In this document: in pieces, positions 1 to 11,894 of the stretch
How the letters are laid out: each line of letters begins with the position of its first letter
Position numbering within the stretch: position 1 is the stretch's first letter
From: Cyanobacteria bacterium QS_8_64_29
GTDB lineage: Bacteria > Cyanobacteriota > Cyanobacteriia > Cyanobacteriales > Rubidibacteraceae
DNA length: 51,993 bases
Reading direction: 5' to 3'
Assembly: GCA_003022125.1 (NCBI GenBank)
Contig: PXQH01000010.1
Coordinates: 1 to 51,993 of the forward strand
Position numbers and translations under genes: made by a program
The notes under the pieces: generated by a model
What the model was told of the DNA's origin: nothing
The model's input: the letters and a program-made list of their open reading frames with translations, nothing else
Databases searched by the model: none

Positions 1-60
1 CGCGCGCTACGATTGATGGATAGCAATCTCGATCCGCTGCGCACGCACGGAAGGTTAATT

Positions 61-309
61 ATGGCCGATACGAAACTCGCCCTAACAGAAGAAAACGTCG
101 AGCAGGTGCTGGAGCAGCTGCGGCCGTACCTAATGGCGGATGGCGGCAACGTGCAGCTTTACGAAATTGATGGCCCTGTCGTCAAACTGCAACTGCAAGG
201 CGCCTGCGGATCCTGCCCGAGCTCGACCATGACGCTCAAAATGGGGATCGAGCGCAAGCTCCGCGAATCCATCCCCGAAATTGCCGAAGTGGAAGCCGTG
301 ATGGAATAG
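61..309 (+). CDS. nfu: NifU-like iron-sulfur cluster scaffold protein
   Basis: An 82-residue protein matching the stand-alone NifU C-terminal (Nfu) domain, which carries a labile [4Fe-4S] cluster on a CxxC pair and passes it to apo-proteins such as photosystem I. The motif CGSCPSS near residue 49 supplies both cysteines, and MADGGNVQL near residue 26 is the usual Nfu signature. An in-frame ATG lies 48 bases upstream, but the ATG at 61 follows a GGAAGG ribosome site and gives the normal cyanobacterial length. A hairpin with a short T run follows the gene, so it looks monocistronic at its 3' side. Family assignment is firm; its particular client proteins are inferred. Confidence 0.93.
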   Translation: MADTKLALTEENVEQVLEQLRPYLMADGGNVQLYEIDGPVVKLQLQGACGSCPSSTMTLKMGIERKLRESIPEIAEVEAVME

Positions 310-340
310 CGGCACCAGCGCCGACGGTGCTTGCCAGTGA

Positions 341-360
341 GGGGACCGCCTAGCGGCCCC
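341..360 (+). terminator. Hairpin after nfu
   Basis: GGGG-A-CCGC, a three-base loop and GCGG-CCCC form a nearly perfect stem, followed by TTCGTT. It sits 31 bases past the nfu stop and between convergent genes, so it may end transcription. The T run is short. Confidence 0.5.
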
Positions 361-394
361 TTCGTTAGTAGCTGCCCTGCTCGGCATGCGCCGC

Positions 395-1171
395 TCAGGC
401 TTGGCCAGCCAGCAATCGGGCTAGCTCGCTAAAGCCGGCTCCCTCGGCTGCGGTGGTGATGTAGGCAGGGTGGTGCCTCAGGGCATCCGTATAGGCGCGG
501 ATGTTGGCGACCCCTGCCGAGAGCGGAAACGCTTCGGCATCGAATAGCGGATCGTCGTTGGGGCTATCGCCCACTGCAAGCACTTGATGCGGCGCAACTT
601 GCGAGGAGAAGCGCTCGATGGCCTGCCAAGCGCCGGTTGCCTTATCCGGCCAAGGGGGCTTGATGTGGCACTGGACGGTACTGTAAGTAAATTCCCATCC
701 CCATTCGCGGCACGCCTGTCCGAGCGCTTGCAAGCGCTCGGGGCTCAGCCCGGCAACATCGAAGGTCCAATCGGTCATGCGGAAGCGGTTGTCTGCCGAT
801 TCGGCTAGCTCGGGATAGTGCGCCTGCAGGGCGCGAAATGCATCCGCTAGCTGCTGGCGGTGCCGATCCAGGTTGGGGAACGGCGCCAGGATGGCGGGCC
901 GATCGCGCTCGGCCGCATGCAAGAGGCCACCATTTTCGGCGATGGCGCCGGTAATGGGCAGATAGCGGACCAGGCCGCTGACCCAACCGGCCGATCGCCC
1001 CGTCACAATGAGGACGGCAATCCCGGCTTGGGCCAGCGATTCCAACGCTTGCAGCAGGGTGGCCGTCAGTTTGCCCTGTTGCGTCAGCGTCCCGTCCAGA
1101 TCCGTGGCCATCCAGCGGACGGCTTGCAGCTCGCCCCGGGCGGCGGCGGACGCAATCGGGGTTAGCGGCAT
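395..1171 (-). CDS. HAD-superfamily (type IIB) phosphatase
   Basis: 258 residues with the four HAD motifs in order: DLDGT near residue 24 (nucleophile Asp and acid/base Asp), VTGRS near 57, a lysine in PPWPDKATG near 177, and GDSPNDDPLF near 200. The cap is of the IIB type found in sucrose-phosphate and mannosyl-3-phosphoglycerate phosphatases. It is therefore a sugar-phosphate phosphatase candidate, possibly for a compatible solute, but the substrate cannot be read from sequence. It starts 30 bases downstream of glyA on the same strand, so the two may be co-transcribed. Confidence 0.82.
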   Translation of the reverse strand: MPLTPIASAAARGELQAVRWMATDLDGTLTQQGKLTATLLQALESLAQAGIAVLIVTGRSAGWVSGLVRYLPITGAIAENGGLLHAAERDRPAILAPFPNLDRHRQQLADAFRALQAHYPELAESADNRFRMTDWTFDVAGLSPERLQALGQACREWGWEFTYSTVQCHIKPPWPDKATGAWQAIERFSSQVAPHQVLAVGDSPNDDPLFDAEAFPLSAGVANIRAYTDALRHHPAYITTAAEGAGFSELARLLAGQA

Positions 1172-1201
1172 GCTACAGGCGCAACTGAGGCATTGCGCGC
1201 G

Positions 1202-2485
1202 CTACGCCATGGCCGGTACGGGAACGCTCAGGTGCGGATAGAGCGGAAAGCGCTGGCAAAGTGCGCGGACGCGATTTTGGCAGTCGCTTTGGACGCGCTC
1301 GCTTTCAGGGTCGAACAAGCGATCAGCGATGGTATCGGCGATCTCGGTGAACTCGGCTGCCTCCATGCCGCGCGTTGTGACGGCAGGCGAGCCCAATCGC
1401 AAGCCGCTGGTCACAAAGGGCGATTCGGGATCCAGCGGGACTGTGTTTTTGTTAGCGGTGATGTTGATCTCGCCCAACAGTTGGTCCGCTCGCTTGCCAG
1501 TCATGCCAATAGAGCGCAGATCCAGCAGAAGCAGGTGATTGTCCGTGCCTCCTGAGACCACCTTGAAGCCCCGCTCTTGCAAGCGCTGGGCCAGCGTCTG
1601 CGCGTTGGCAATGACTTGGGCGGAGTAGCGCTGGAAGTCAGGCGTTAGTGCTTCGCCAAAGGCAACTGCTTTTCCGGCGATCGCGTGCTCGAGGGGGCCG
1701 CCCTGGGAACCGGGAAATACTGCCTTGTTGAGCTTTTTGCCCAGCTCCGGATCGCGGGTCAGGATCAGGCCGCCGCGCGGGCCCCGCAGGGTTTTGTGGG
1801 TGGTGGTGGTGACGGCATCGCAGTGGGGCACTGGGTTGGGGTGGTGCCCTGAAGCAACCAAGCCGGCAATGTGGGCGATGTCGGCGACCAAGTAAGCACC
1901 AACCTCATCGGCGATCGCGCGGAATTGTTCGAAATCGATTTGGCGCGGATACGCCGAGTAGCCGCAGATGATGAGCTTGGGCCGCTCTTGCCGGGCGAGC
2001 TCGCGGATGCGGTCGTAGTCGATGCGCTCGCTTTGGGGATCGACGCCGTAGTGGCAAACCTGGAACCACTTGCCGGAGACATTAACGGGGGAGCCGTGGG
2101 TGAGGTGACCGCCATGCGACAAGTCCATGCCCATGATCTTGTCGCCGGGCTGCAGCAGGGCCAGAAAAACGGCAAAGTTGGCCTGCGCCCCCGAGTGCGG
2201 CTGTACGTTCGCGCTGGCTGCCCCGAACAGCTGTTGGGCGCGATCGATGGCCAGCTGTTCGGCACGATCAATAAACTCGCATCCGCCGTAGTAGCGCTTG
2301 CCCGGGACCCCTTCGGCGTATTTATTGGTCAGGACCGATCCTTGAGCCGCCAGTACGGCGGGTGAGGTGAAGTTCTCGCTTGCGATCAGCTCCAGGTGGT
2401 CGCGCTGGCGCTGGAGCTCGAGTTGTAGCGCCTCCGCAACTTGGGGATCGTTTTGAACCAGAAAATCCAGATTGGTTTGAGTCAC
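1202..2485 (-). CDS. glyA: Serine hydroxymethyltransferase
   Basis: 427 residues, full length for the family. It interconverts serine plus tetrahydrofolate with glycine plus 5,10-methylene-tetrahydrofolate in the cytosol using pyridoxal phosphate. The cofactor lysine lies in [14 protein letters not shown] near residue 230, and [15 protein letters not shown] motifs typical of SHMT are present. The start codon is GTG. In photosynthetic cells it works with the glycine cleavage system, encoded about 1.3 kb away (3819-8584), to recycle photorespiratory glycine. It also sets the glycine pool used by the betaine methyltransferases at 25-27 kb. The HAD phosphatase follows closely downstream. Confidence 0.97.
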   Translation of the reverse strand: MTQTNLDFLVQNDPQVAEALQLELQRQRDHLELIASENFTSPAVLAAQGSVLTNKYAEGVPGKRYYGGCEFIDRAEQLAIDRAQQLFGAASANVQPHSGAQANFAVFLALLQPGDKIMGMDLSHGGHLTHGSPVNVSGKWFQVCHYGVDPQSERIDYDRIRELARQERPKLIICGYSAYPRQIDFEQFRAIADEVGAYLVADIAHIAGLVASGHHPNPVPHCDAVTTTTHKTLRGPRGGLILTRDPELGKKLNKAVFPGSQGGPLEHAIAGKAVAFGEALTPDFQRYSAQVIANAQTLAQRLQERGFKVVSGGTDNHLLLLDLRSIGMTGKRADQLLGEINITANKNTVPLDPESPFVTSGLRLGSPAVTTRGMEAAEFTEIADTIADRLFDPESERVQSDCQNRVRALCQRFPLYPHLSVPVPAMA

Positions 2486-2797
2486 GTTGAATCCGTCCCA
2501 ATTTCAATAGAGGCCGGCCGGTAGCCGCTGCTGCACCGCGCTCGGTGCCAGTAAGTCTCGACGGCCGACGCCTGGAGACCTGCCGGCGGGGCACCGCCAG
2601 CAAACCGCTATCAGTTTAACAAATCCGCCGCGGCCAGCGAACGCCCATGCCAGCGGCCCCAACACGCGAGGGGACCGGACAGGCGCTGGCGCACGCTCGG
2701 CCCTATTTCCAGCTGCGCATCGACTGCCTCCCCCACGCCATACGCTAAGCTATGGGCTAGCTACGCGATTGGCGAGGGTGCAACTCGAGGAGGGGCG
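2486..2797. other. Intergenic region between divergent glyA and tic20
   Basis: 312 bases with no convincing open frame or RNA gene. It must hold the promoters of both divergent genes. An A/T-rich patch near 2610-2625 (minus-strand TTTGTTAAACTGAT) is the likeliest glyA promoter area. A GAGGAGGGG ribosome site lies just before tic20. I looked for and did not recognise a riboswitch consensus. Confidence 0.5.
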
Positions 2798-3265
2798 ATG
2801 GGCTCTGTCGATGCCAAGGACCGGTTTTTTGCTGCCCTGCCTTATCTGCTGCCGCTGATCTATGTCGTGCCGTTCGGGCAGTACCTTTTCAACCAGTTTC
2901 CGGCCCTGCAGCTGATCTATCTGCCAATTCAGCCGCTACTGCAGCTGTATTCTGTTTTCCCCTTCTTTGGCCTGATCGTGTTTATCGTGCTGCTGTTTCT
3001 TGTGGTCCGCAACGAGGACATCAGCCACTTCATCCGCTTCAACACGATGCAGGCCATCTTGCTCGATATTTTGCTGATCCTGCTGCGGTTTGCATCGCGC
3101 ATCTTCGGGCAGGGCCTGCAAGGCACGTTCCTGCTGGAGACGCTTTTCAACGTTGTCTTTTTGGGCATGCTGGCTGCCTGCATTTACGCGATCGCCCAGT
3201 CGGCGCTGGGCCGCTACGCCGAGATTCCGGCAATTTCGGAGGCCGTTCACGGTCAGGTTCGCTAG
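2798..3265 (+). CDS. Tic20-family membrane protein
   Basis: 155 residues with four hydrophobic segments (roughly residues 10-30, 45-72, 88-108 and 118-138). The phrase FIRFNTMQAILLDILLIL near residue 76 is characteristic of the Tic20 family. In chloroplasts Tic20 is part of the inner-envelope protein translocon; the cyanobacterial homologues are integral membrane proteins of unsettled role. The ATG at 2798 is preceded by a strong GAGGAGGGG ribosome site. It lies upstream of rpsF in the same direction but 131 bases away, and rpsF has its own candidate promoter. Confidence 0.88.
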   Translation: MGSVDAKDRFFAALPYLLPLIYVVPFGQYLFNQFPALQLIYLPIQPLLQLYSVFPFFGLIVFIVLLFLVVRNEDISHFIRFNTMQAILLDILLILLRFASRIFGQGLQGTFLLETLFNVVFLGMLAACIYAIAQSALGRYAEIPAISEAVHGQVR

Positions 3266-3278
3266 CGCCCAGCCCGTT

Positions 3279-3307
3279 TTGACGCCGGCGCTGTCCTGCT
3301 CCACAAT
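3279..3307 (+). promoter_or_regulatory. Candidate sigma-70 promoter for rpsF
   Basis: TTGACG (3279-3284) and CACAAT (3302-3307) are separated by 17 bases, about 90 bases upstream of the rpsF start. The match is good at -35 and weaker at the first -10 base. Not experimentally supported. Confidence 0.45.
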
Positions 3308-3396
3308 AGGTAGCTCCCAGCGGCGGTAACTGCCGCCCGCCGTTCCTTGCTTCCGAGGCGCGCGCTCGGAGGCCTGATCGTCCGCAAGGAGGTACC

Positions 3397-3744
3397 ATGC
3401 AGCGCAGCTACGAAACCATGTACATTCTGCGTCCGGATCTATCGGACGAGCAGATTGAGGAAGTCATGACTCGCTTCCAGAGTTGGCTGAGCGAGCGTGG
3501 CGGTCAGGATATCCAGGTCCAAAACCGGGGCAAGCGGCGCTTAGCTTATCCCATCAAGCGCCACACCGAGGGCATCTACATCCAGACCAACTACACCCTC
3601 GATGGAAGCCAGATCGCGCCCTTCGAGCGGGCCCTGCGCCTAAGCGATGAAGTTATCCGCTACCTGACCCTCAAAACCGAGGCTTCCCCCTCAGGGGCCC
3701 CCGCTGAGGAAGAAGTAGCAACCGGAACGAGCGGCGCTAGCTAG
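3397..3744 (+). CDS. rpsF: 30S ribosomal protein S6
   Basis: 115 residues. The N-terminus [17 protein letters not shown] and the later [16 protein letters not shown] segment are diagnostic of S6, which binds 16S rRNA with S18 in the platform of the small subunit. The ATG follows an ideal AAGGAGG site. The C-terminal tail (about 20 residues, Ala/Glu/Ser/Gly-rich) is a low-complexity extension. rpsR and rplI are not adjacent, as is usual in cyanobacteria. A strong hairpin terminator follows within 20 bases of the stop. Confidence 0.97.
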   Translation: MQRSYETMYILRPDLSDEQIEEVMTRFQSWLSERGGQDIQVQNRGKRRLAYPIKRHTEGIYIQTNYTLDGSQIAPFERALRLSDEVIRYLTLKTEASPSGAPAEEEVATGTSGAS

Positions 3745-3762
3745 CCCGCCCTTTTGGGCTCT

Positions 3763-3797
3763 AAAAAGCCGTTGCCTTAGCCGGGCAACGGCTTTTT
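3763..3797. terminator. Bidirectional Rho-independent terminator between rpsF and gcvP
   Basis: A perfect 14-base stem (3763-3776 pairing with 3784-3797) with a 7-base loop. The stem ends in TTTTT on the plus strand and, by symmetry, on the minus strand. It lies between the convergent rpsF and gcvP stops and can serve both. Confidence 0.9.
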
Positions 3798-3818
3798 GCA
3801 TGCTTGCGGCCCTTGGGC

Positions 3819-6761
<2,943 letters not shown>

Positions 6762-6861
6762 AGCGAGTTAGTTGGAAATGGATGGGGACAGGAGTAGCGC
6801 ACGCGCTTATCACTTTGTAACAAACTGATATTTGCCCGTTCGGCGTGCGGCGCTACCGGGG

Positions 6862-7251
6862 TTAGCTCCCTTCAACTTTGGCTCGGTACTCTTGGGCCGA
6901 GAGCGCATCGTTGAGGTCGTTGGGATCGTCCATGCGGACTTTGAGCAGCCACGCATCCCCGTAGGGATCTTCGGCAATCTGCTCGGGGGACTCGACGACT
7001 GCATCGTTGCGCTCGATTACGGTCCCGGTCACGGGCGAATACATGTCTTCAACGGCTTTGACCGACTCCACCGTGCCGAATCCTTTTCCCTTCTCGACAG
7101 CGTCGCCGGGCTCGGGCAGCTCGACAAACACGATGTCGCCGAGCTGATCGACAGCATAGGCGCTGATGCCAATGGTGGCCGTATCCCCATCGGCGTGGGC
7201 GTACTCGTGGCTGTCGAGGTACTTCAGATCGTCTGGGTATTCCATAGCCAT
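6862..7251 (-). CDS. gcvH: Glycine cleavage system H protein
   Basis: 129 residues from the ATG at 7251 ([18 protein letters not shown]), the usual length. An upstream in-frame start would add 12 unrelated residues. The lipoyl-bearing lysine is in [16 protein letters not shown] near residue 64. The protein shuttles the aminomethyl intermediate between GcvP and GcvT and then the reduced lipoyl group to dihydrolipoamide dehydrogenase, which is not in this window. It lies between gcvT (166 bases upstream) and gcvP (100 bases downstream). Confidence 0.97.
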   Translation of the reverse strand: MAMEYPDDLKYLDSHEYAHADGDTATIGISAYAVDQLGDIVFVELPEPGDAVEKGKGFGTVESVKAVEDMYSPVTGTVIERNDAVVESPEQIAEDPYGDAWLLKVRMDDPNDLNDALSAQEYRAKVEGS

Positions 7252-7417
7252 TTTGCGTCTCGGATCTGCGGCAGCAGGGAACCCCATGCCGGCGCTGCCC
7301 TAGCTGCCGAGGGCTGGCACCTGCTGGCGCTAGCTACAAGCTTCTCACGAATCGGGGAACGGCACAATTGCCCGTGCCGGCGCGCTGGCAACTCTAGCGC
7401 CGGTGTAGGGTCGGGCG

Positions 7418-8584
7418 CTAGGCCGGGCGGTAGGGCGAGCGGTAGAACGGGCGCTTGACTACGGTGGCGGGATGGGATTGGCCGCGAATTTCAACGGCAA
7501 CCCGATTGCCAACCGCTGAGGATGCCTGGGGCAGGTAGGCCAGCGCGATCGCGCGCTCTAAGGTGGGGGAAAACGTCCCGCTGGCGATCTCGCCGACCGC
7601 TTCATCGCCAATGCGCACCGGATAGCCGTGGCGCGCAATGTGGCGCCCCTCCATTTGCAGTCCCACCAGCCGGCGCCGAACGCCTTGGGCTTTTTGGCGC
7701 TCGAGCGCCTCGCGGCCCAGAAACGCCCCTTTACGCTCGAGATGGACCAGCCAACCCAATCCGGCTTCCAGCGGCGTTGTCGTCTCGGCAATTTCGTGGC
7801 CGTAGAGTGGCAGGGCAGCCTCGAGGCGGAGCGTGTCGCGCGCGCCCAAACCGCAAGGGGCAACCCCGGCTGCCATCAGCAATTGCCACAAGCGCCGACC
7901 GGCCTCGGGCGCGAGCATGATTTCGAAGCCATCCTCTCCCGTATAGCCCGTGCGCGAGACGAATGCCGGCTCGCCAGCAATGGCGGTCTGGCAGTGCCCG
8001 AACGGTTTCAGCGCGCTCAGATCGGCGTCGGCATGCGGTTGCAGGGTCGCAATGGCTTGCGGTCCCTGCAGCGCCAGCAAAACTTGCTCGTCCGAGCGAT
8101 CCCAGAGCTCGACGGCCGTATCGGCTAGCTGCGCGCGCAGCCAGTCGCAGTCCTTGGCTCGCGTTGCCGCGTTGACGATCGCGAGGCCCTGCTGCCGGCC
8201 GCTGCCATCTTGGCCCTGGTAGTAAAAAATGAAGTCATCGACAATCCCAGCCCCCTCGTTCAGCAGCACCGTATACTGGGCCTGACCGGGTTGCAGGCGT
8301 TCCAAATCGGACGGAACTAGCGGTTGCAGGGCGGCAAGCAGATCCCGAGCGCTAAGGGCAAATTTGCCCATGTGCGAGATATCGAACAAGCCCACCGCCT
8401 GGCGCACCGTGTGGTGTTCGCGTTTGAGCCCGGCGAACTGGACTGGCATCTGCCAGCCCGAGAATTCGGTCATGCGCGCTTGCTGCTCTAGCGCCAGATC
8501 GTAGAGTGGCGTCTGCGCCGGCGCTTGGGCCGTTGCAGGCGATTGGGATGGGGTGCTTGCCGAAGAACGGGCTGACTGTGTCAC
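7418..8584 (-). CDS. gcvT: Aminomethyltransferase, glycine cleavage T-protein
   Basis: 388 residues from a GTG start. It releases ammonia from aminomethyl-GcvH and forms 5,10-methylene-tetrahydrofolate. The core begins at PLYDLALEQQARMTEFSGW near residue 27; the family motifs VGLFDISHMGKF near 63 and TGYTGEDGFEI near 207 are clear. The first 25 residues are an Ala/Ser/Gln/Pro-rich tail not needed for the fold, so the true start could be internal. It is the first gene of the minus-strand gcvT-gcvH-gcvP run; a bacterial glycine riboswitch was not recognised upstream. Confidence 0.97.
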   Translation of the reverse strand: MTQSARSSASTPSQSPATAQAPAQTPLYDLALEQQARMTEFSGWQMPVQFAGLKREHHTVRQAVGLFDISHMGKFALSARDLLAALQPLVPSDLERLQPGQAQYTVLLNEGAGIVDDFIFYYQGQDGSGRQQGLAIVNAATRAKDCDWLRAQLADTAVELWDRSDEQVLLALQGPQAIATLQPHADADLSALKPFGHCQTAIAGEPAFVSRTGYTGEDGFEIMLAPEAGRRLWQLLMAAGVAPCGLGARDTLRLEAALPLYGHEIAETTTPLEAGLGWLVHLERKGAFLGREALERQKAQGVRRRLVGLQMEGRHIARHGYPVRIGDEAVGEIASGTFSPTLERAIALAYLPQASSAVGNRVAVEIRGQSHPATVVKRPFYRSPYRPA

Positions 8585-8726
8585 GAATGCGGAGGTTTTG
8601 CCTTCAAATAGCCTTAATTATCCTAACGGGCGGCTGCGACTGGGAAGCGTTTGGGGTCGCGGGCTTTGCTCTTAACTTTTATTAAGATACGGGCAGGGTT
8701 AGCCACTGACAGGAATTGAGGCAATC

Positions 8727-9473
8727 GTGGCGTTAGGGCTGTTGCTGGGAACTGCCAGTTGCCTGGCTTGGTTTTTGAGTGCCTTGGCCGGCGGTGGCAG
8801 CGCCCTGATCTTGATTCCGGCAGTCAGCGTTGGCGTGGGGCCTGCTGCCGTTCCACCCGCGATCACCGTTGGGATGCTCATCGGCAACGGCCACCGCGTC
8901 GGGCTGTACTGGCAGGGCATCGACTGGCACGTAACGCGCTGGTACTTGCCCGGCGCGATCGCGGGCGCCATTGGGGGCGCCTTCGTTTTTAGCCGGCTTG
9001 ACGCGGACCGGTTGGGAGTGCTGCTGGGGGCATTTCTGCTGCTGTCGTTTGCGAGCTACCGCTGGCAGCAAACCCTTCCTTGCCTGCAAGCGCGCGCCTG
9101 GCACTTTCTGCCCGCCGGGTTTGCCTACGCGTTCCTGTCTGGGGTGGTTGGCAGTACGGGGCCGCTGCTCAACCCGTTCTATTTGAGCTACGGCCTGGCC
9201 AAAGAGCGCTTGATCGCCACTAAATCGGCTAACATCACCGCCGTCCACCTAACCAAAGCCCTTGCCTACGCAGCCTTTGGGACGTTGAGTTGGCCTTATT
9301 GGGGCTATGGGCTGATTTTGGGGGCAGGCGCCATTCCGGGCAACTGGTTGGGGCGGCGCGCCCTGCAAAACGTGGCGGAACACCGATTCCAGCAGATCGT
9401 CATCTCGTTTGTTGCCTTTAGCGGTGCCCTGTTGCTCTGGCAGCAGCGCGACTGGTGGGCATTCTGGCTGTGA
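8727..9473 (+). CDS. TauE/SafE family sulfite/organosulfonate exporter-like membrane protein
   Basis: 248 residues, mostly membrane-embedded, with about seven or eight hydrophobic segments. The N-terminal repeat begins LSALAGGGSALILIPA (residue 17) and the second repeat contains FLSGVVGSTGPLLNPFYL near residue 142, the paired glycine-rich loops of the DUF81/TauE family. Members move sulfite, sulfoacetate or other small anions across the inner membrane; the substrate here is unknown. Start is GTG. psbI follows 48 bases later on the same strand. Confidence 0.85.
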   Translation: MALGLLLGTASCLAWFLSALAGGGSALILIPAVSVGVGPAAVPPAITVGMLIGNGHRVGLYWQGIDWHVTRWYLPGAIAGAIGGAFVFSRLDADRLGVLLGAFLLLSFASYRWQQTLPCLQARAWHFLPAGFAYAFLSGVVGSTGPLLNPFYLSYGLAKERLIATKSANITAVHLTKALAYAAFGTLSWPYWGYGLILGAGAIPGNWLGRRALQNVAEHRFQQIVISFVAFSGALLLWQQRDWWAFWL

Positions 9474-9521
9474 CCCCGCTCGCGATAGAATTGGGGGCGC
9501 AGTTCTGCTCAAGCGGACGCC

Positions 9522-9638
9522 ATGCTGACGCTCAAGATCGCCGTTTATCTGGTCGTGACGTTTTTTGTCGCGTTGTTTGTGTTTGGCTTTTTATCCGGCG
9601 ATCCGGCCCGCAATCCCAAGCGGCGCGATCTGGAATAA
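9522..9638 (+). CDS. psbI: Photosystem II reaction centre protein I
   Basis: A 38-residue open frame starting [20 protein letters not shown] and ending [16 protein letters not shown] matches PsbI almost end to end. It is a single-helix thylakoid protein (helix about residues 4-25) that contacts the D1 protein and chlorophyll ligands at the edge of the photosystem II core. Length and the stromal tail with DP.RNP.R.DLE are diagnostic. It lies 48 bases after the TauE-like gene. It is easily missed because of its size. Confidence 0.96.
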   Translation: MLTLKIAVYLVVTFFVALFVFGFLSGDPARNPKRRDLE

Positions 9639-9760
9639 ACGCGCGAGCTGCGGGGGCAGGGCAAGTCTCCAACTCTATCCGAGGGGGCGAGAGCGCTCCC
9701 TAAAGCGATGCGCTTGCGCCCGGTACTAGGATTGGGCTCGCTCGGCCTGCGACTGCCGCC

Positions 9761-11890
9761 ATGCCGCCATTGCCACCACCGCCCGAACTGCCGCCGCTAG
9801 TCCGCACGCAATGCCCGCCCGAGGCCCCCTCCCCGGCAACCGCGCAAGCCCCCCAACAACAGGCACCGGTCCCCAAGCTGCGCCTGCAGTCGCGCTCGGC
9901 AGGCAAACGGGCGTTCGCATTTGCCTTCCCGCCCCAGCAACCGGCGGTGCGGATCGCCCAGACCCAGGTCCCAACGCCTGAGGAGTCCCCCATACGCGCG
10001 ATCGAGGTCCGAGCCGATCGGGTGAACTACGACCGGCAGCAGCGGAGCGTGACGGCTGAGGGCGAGGTCGTAGCGCGCTTCATCCAGGGCGAGCTCACCG
10101 CCGATCGCGTCCGCGTCGATCTGGCCGAGCGGGTGGCCGTTGCTAGCGGCCAGGTTGCGCTCCAGCGCGGCCGGCAGCGGCTGCGCGGCGAGCGCTTTGA
10201 ATACCGCTTTGCCCAGGACAGCGGCACCATCACCAATGCCCGCGGCGAGATCTACATTCCCACCCTCAGCCGCGATACGAGGCAAACCCTGCCCAACGAT
10301 GCCAGCACCAGCGGCTTTGCCCGGCAGCCGCTCGGCGATCGCCTCGCTGCCCAAGGGCCGCAGCAGGTGCGCCCGGAAGGCGGCGCCCGAGTTGAGCTCG
10401 GTGCGGGCGAAGGTCGGGATCTGGAGCGAGCCGAGCGGCAACCGGCGGCTGAAGGCGGCATCAATCAGTTGCGCTTTCGTGCCAAGCGCCTCGAATTTGA
10501 CGGGCAAAACTGGCAAGCGCAAAACATCCGCATTACCAACGATCTGTTCTCGCCGCCCGAGCTAGAGGTGGCTGCTGACGCGGCCCAGCTAACCCATCTG
10601 GGGCCTAGCCGCGATAAGGTCAGCGCCCAGGACCCGCGCCTTGTCTTCGACCGCACGCTATCGCTGCCCATCCTGCGCAACCAAGTCATCCTGGCCGAGC
10701 GCGCCAGCGATCCGGCTCTGGTCAACGTGGGCTTTGACAGCGACGAGCGCGGCGGCCTGTACCTCGAGCGCAGCTTCGAGCTCATCCAGACCCCAAAGCT
10801 GCAGCTGGAGCTGACACCGCAGTACTTTCTGCAACGGGCTGCCTTCGATAGTAGCCCCTTGGGGCTGGCTACCTTGGGGCTTAAAGCCGACTTGGAAGCC
10901 CAGCTGGCGCCGCGTACGCGTCTGAACGCCTCGGGTGAGATTGTGGGATTCAATCTAGGCGAGCAGGCCCCCAATGCCACCGAGGCGGAAGAAGCCGAGG
11001 ACAACTTCGAACGGCAGCTTCAAGGCCGCGTGCGGCTGAGGCAGCTTGTGGGCGATCGGGAGCGCCCGCACGTGCTGAACCTGGAATACAGCCACAATGA
11101 GCGCGTTTTTAATGGCTCGCTCGGCTTCGAGACCGTCCGCAACAGCCTGGGCGCTTATGTAACCTCGCCCACCCTAACGCTGGGCGATACGGGGATCCGG
11201 TTGAGCTACCAGGCTGGGGTGCAGCGCATCACCGCCCAAAGCGATCGCCCAGCCTTGCTGGAGGCAGGCAAGACCCAGGATCTGGCGACCCTGACGCGCT
11301 ACCAAGGGGCTGCCTCGCTCAGCCGCAATTTCACCCTCTGGGAAGGCGAGGCCCTCCCCCGGAGCGAAGACCAGGGGCTGCGCTATACGCCGGTGCCGGT
11401 GGTGCCGTATCTGGAGCTAACGACTGGCCTCACCGGTGCCTTTAGCGGCTACAGCAACGGCGATGCGCAGCGCTCGTTGAGCGGCAGCATCGGCGTGCGG
11501 GGCCAAATCGGCCACTTTTCGCAGCCGGTTTTGGACTACACCGGCTTCAACCTCCGCTACACGCAGGCACTGCGCGACGGCACCTCGCCGTTCCAGTTTG
11601 ATCGGGTCGCCGATCGGCAGGTGCTGGAGCTGGGCATCACGCAACAGATCTATGGCCCCGTTCGGGTAGGGGTTCAAACGGCATTCGATCTGGCCGATGG
11701 CGACACCATCAGCACTGACTACGTGCTGGAGTACAGCCGCCGCACCTACAACGTCGCTTTGCGCTACAACCCCGAGCTCGGGCTGGGCGCGATCCGCTTC
11801 CGCGTCCATGGGTTCAACTGGGAAGGCTCAGCAGAGCCCTTTTCCGAGAGCAGCGTTCGCGAGGTCCGGCAAGGGGTCACGCGCGATTGA
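9761..11890 (+). CDS. DUF3769 outer-membrane protein, LptD/OstA-like
   Basis: 709 residues. Residues about 80-170 carry an OstA/LptA-like stretch (IEVRADRVNYDRQQRSVTAE then QGELTADRVRVDL), and the remainder has the alternating pattern of an outer-membrane beta-barrel ending in the DUF3769 region (YNVALRYNPELGLGAIRFRV). Cyanobacterial members are taken to act in lipopolysaccharide assembly at the outer membrane. The N-terminus is proline-rich and shows no signal peptide from the ATG at 9761. The only upstream ATG (9708) is in another frame and encodes a short Leu/Gly-rich stretch, so either the start is unusual or a small frameshift hides a signal peptide. Confidence 0.82.
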   Translation: MPPLPPPPELPPLVRTQCPPEAPSPATAQAPQQQAPVPKLRLQSRSAGKRAFAFAFPPQQPAVRIAQTQVPTPEESPIRAIEVRADRVNYDRQQRSVTAEGEVVARFIQGELTADRVRVDLAERVAVASGQVALQRGRQRLRGERFEYRFAQDSGTITNARGEIYIPTLSRDTRQTLPNDASTSGFARQPLGDRLAAQGPQQVRPEGGARVELGAGEGRDLERAERQPAAEGGINQLRFRAKRLEFDGQNWQAQNIRITNDLFSPPELEVAADAAQLTHLGPSRDKVSAQDPRLVFDRTLSLPILRNQVILAERASDPALVNVGFDSDERGGLYLERSFELIQTPKLQLELTPQYFLQRAAFDSSPLGLATLGLKADLEAQLAPRTRLNASGEIVGFNLGEQAPNATEAEEAEDNFERQLQGRVRLRQLVGDRERPHVLNLEYSHNERVFNGSLGFETVRNSLGAYVTSPTLTLGDTGIRLSYQAGVQRITAQSDRPALLEAGKTQDLATLTRYQGAASLSRNFTLWEGEALPRSEDQGLRYTPVPVVPYLELTTGLTGAFSGYSNGDAQRSLSGSIGVRGQIGHFSQPVLDYTGFNLRYTQALRDGTSPFQFDRVADRQVLELGITQQIYGPVRVGVQTAFDLADGDTISTDYVLEYSRRTYNVALRYNPELGLGAIRFRVHGFNWEGSAEPFSESSVREVRQGVTRD

Positions 11891-11894
11891 GCTA

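Noticed and set aside
8585-8726. Glycine riboswitch before gcvT
   Set aside because: The 142-base gap shows no tandem glycine-aptamer features I can recognise.
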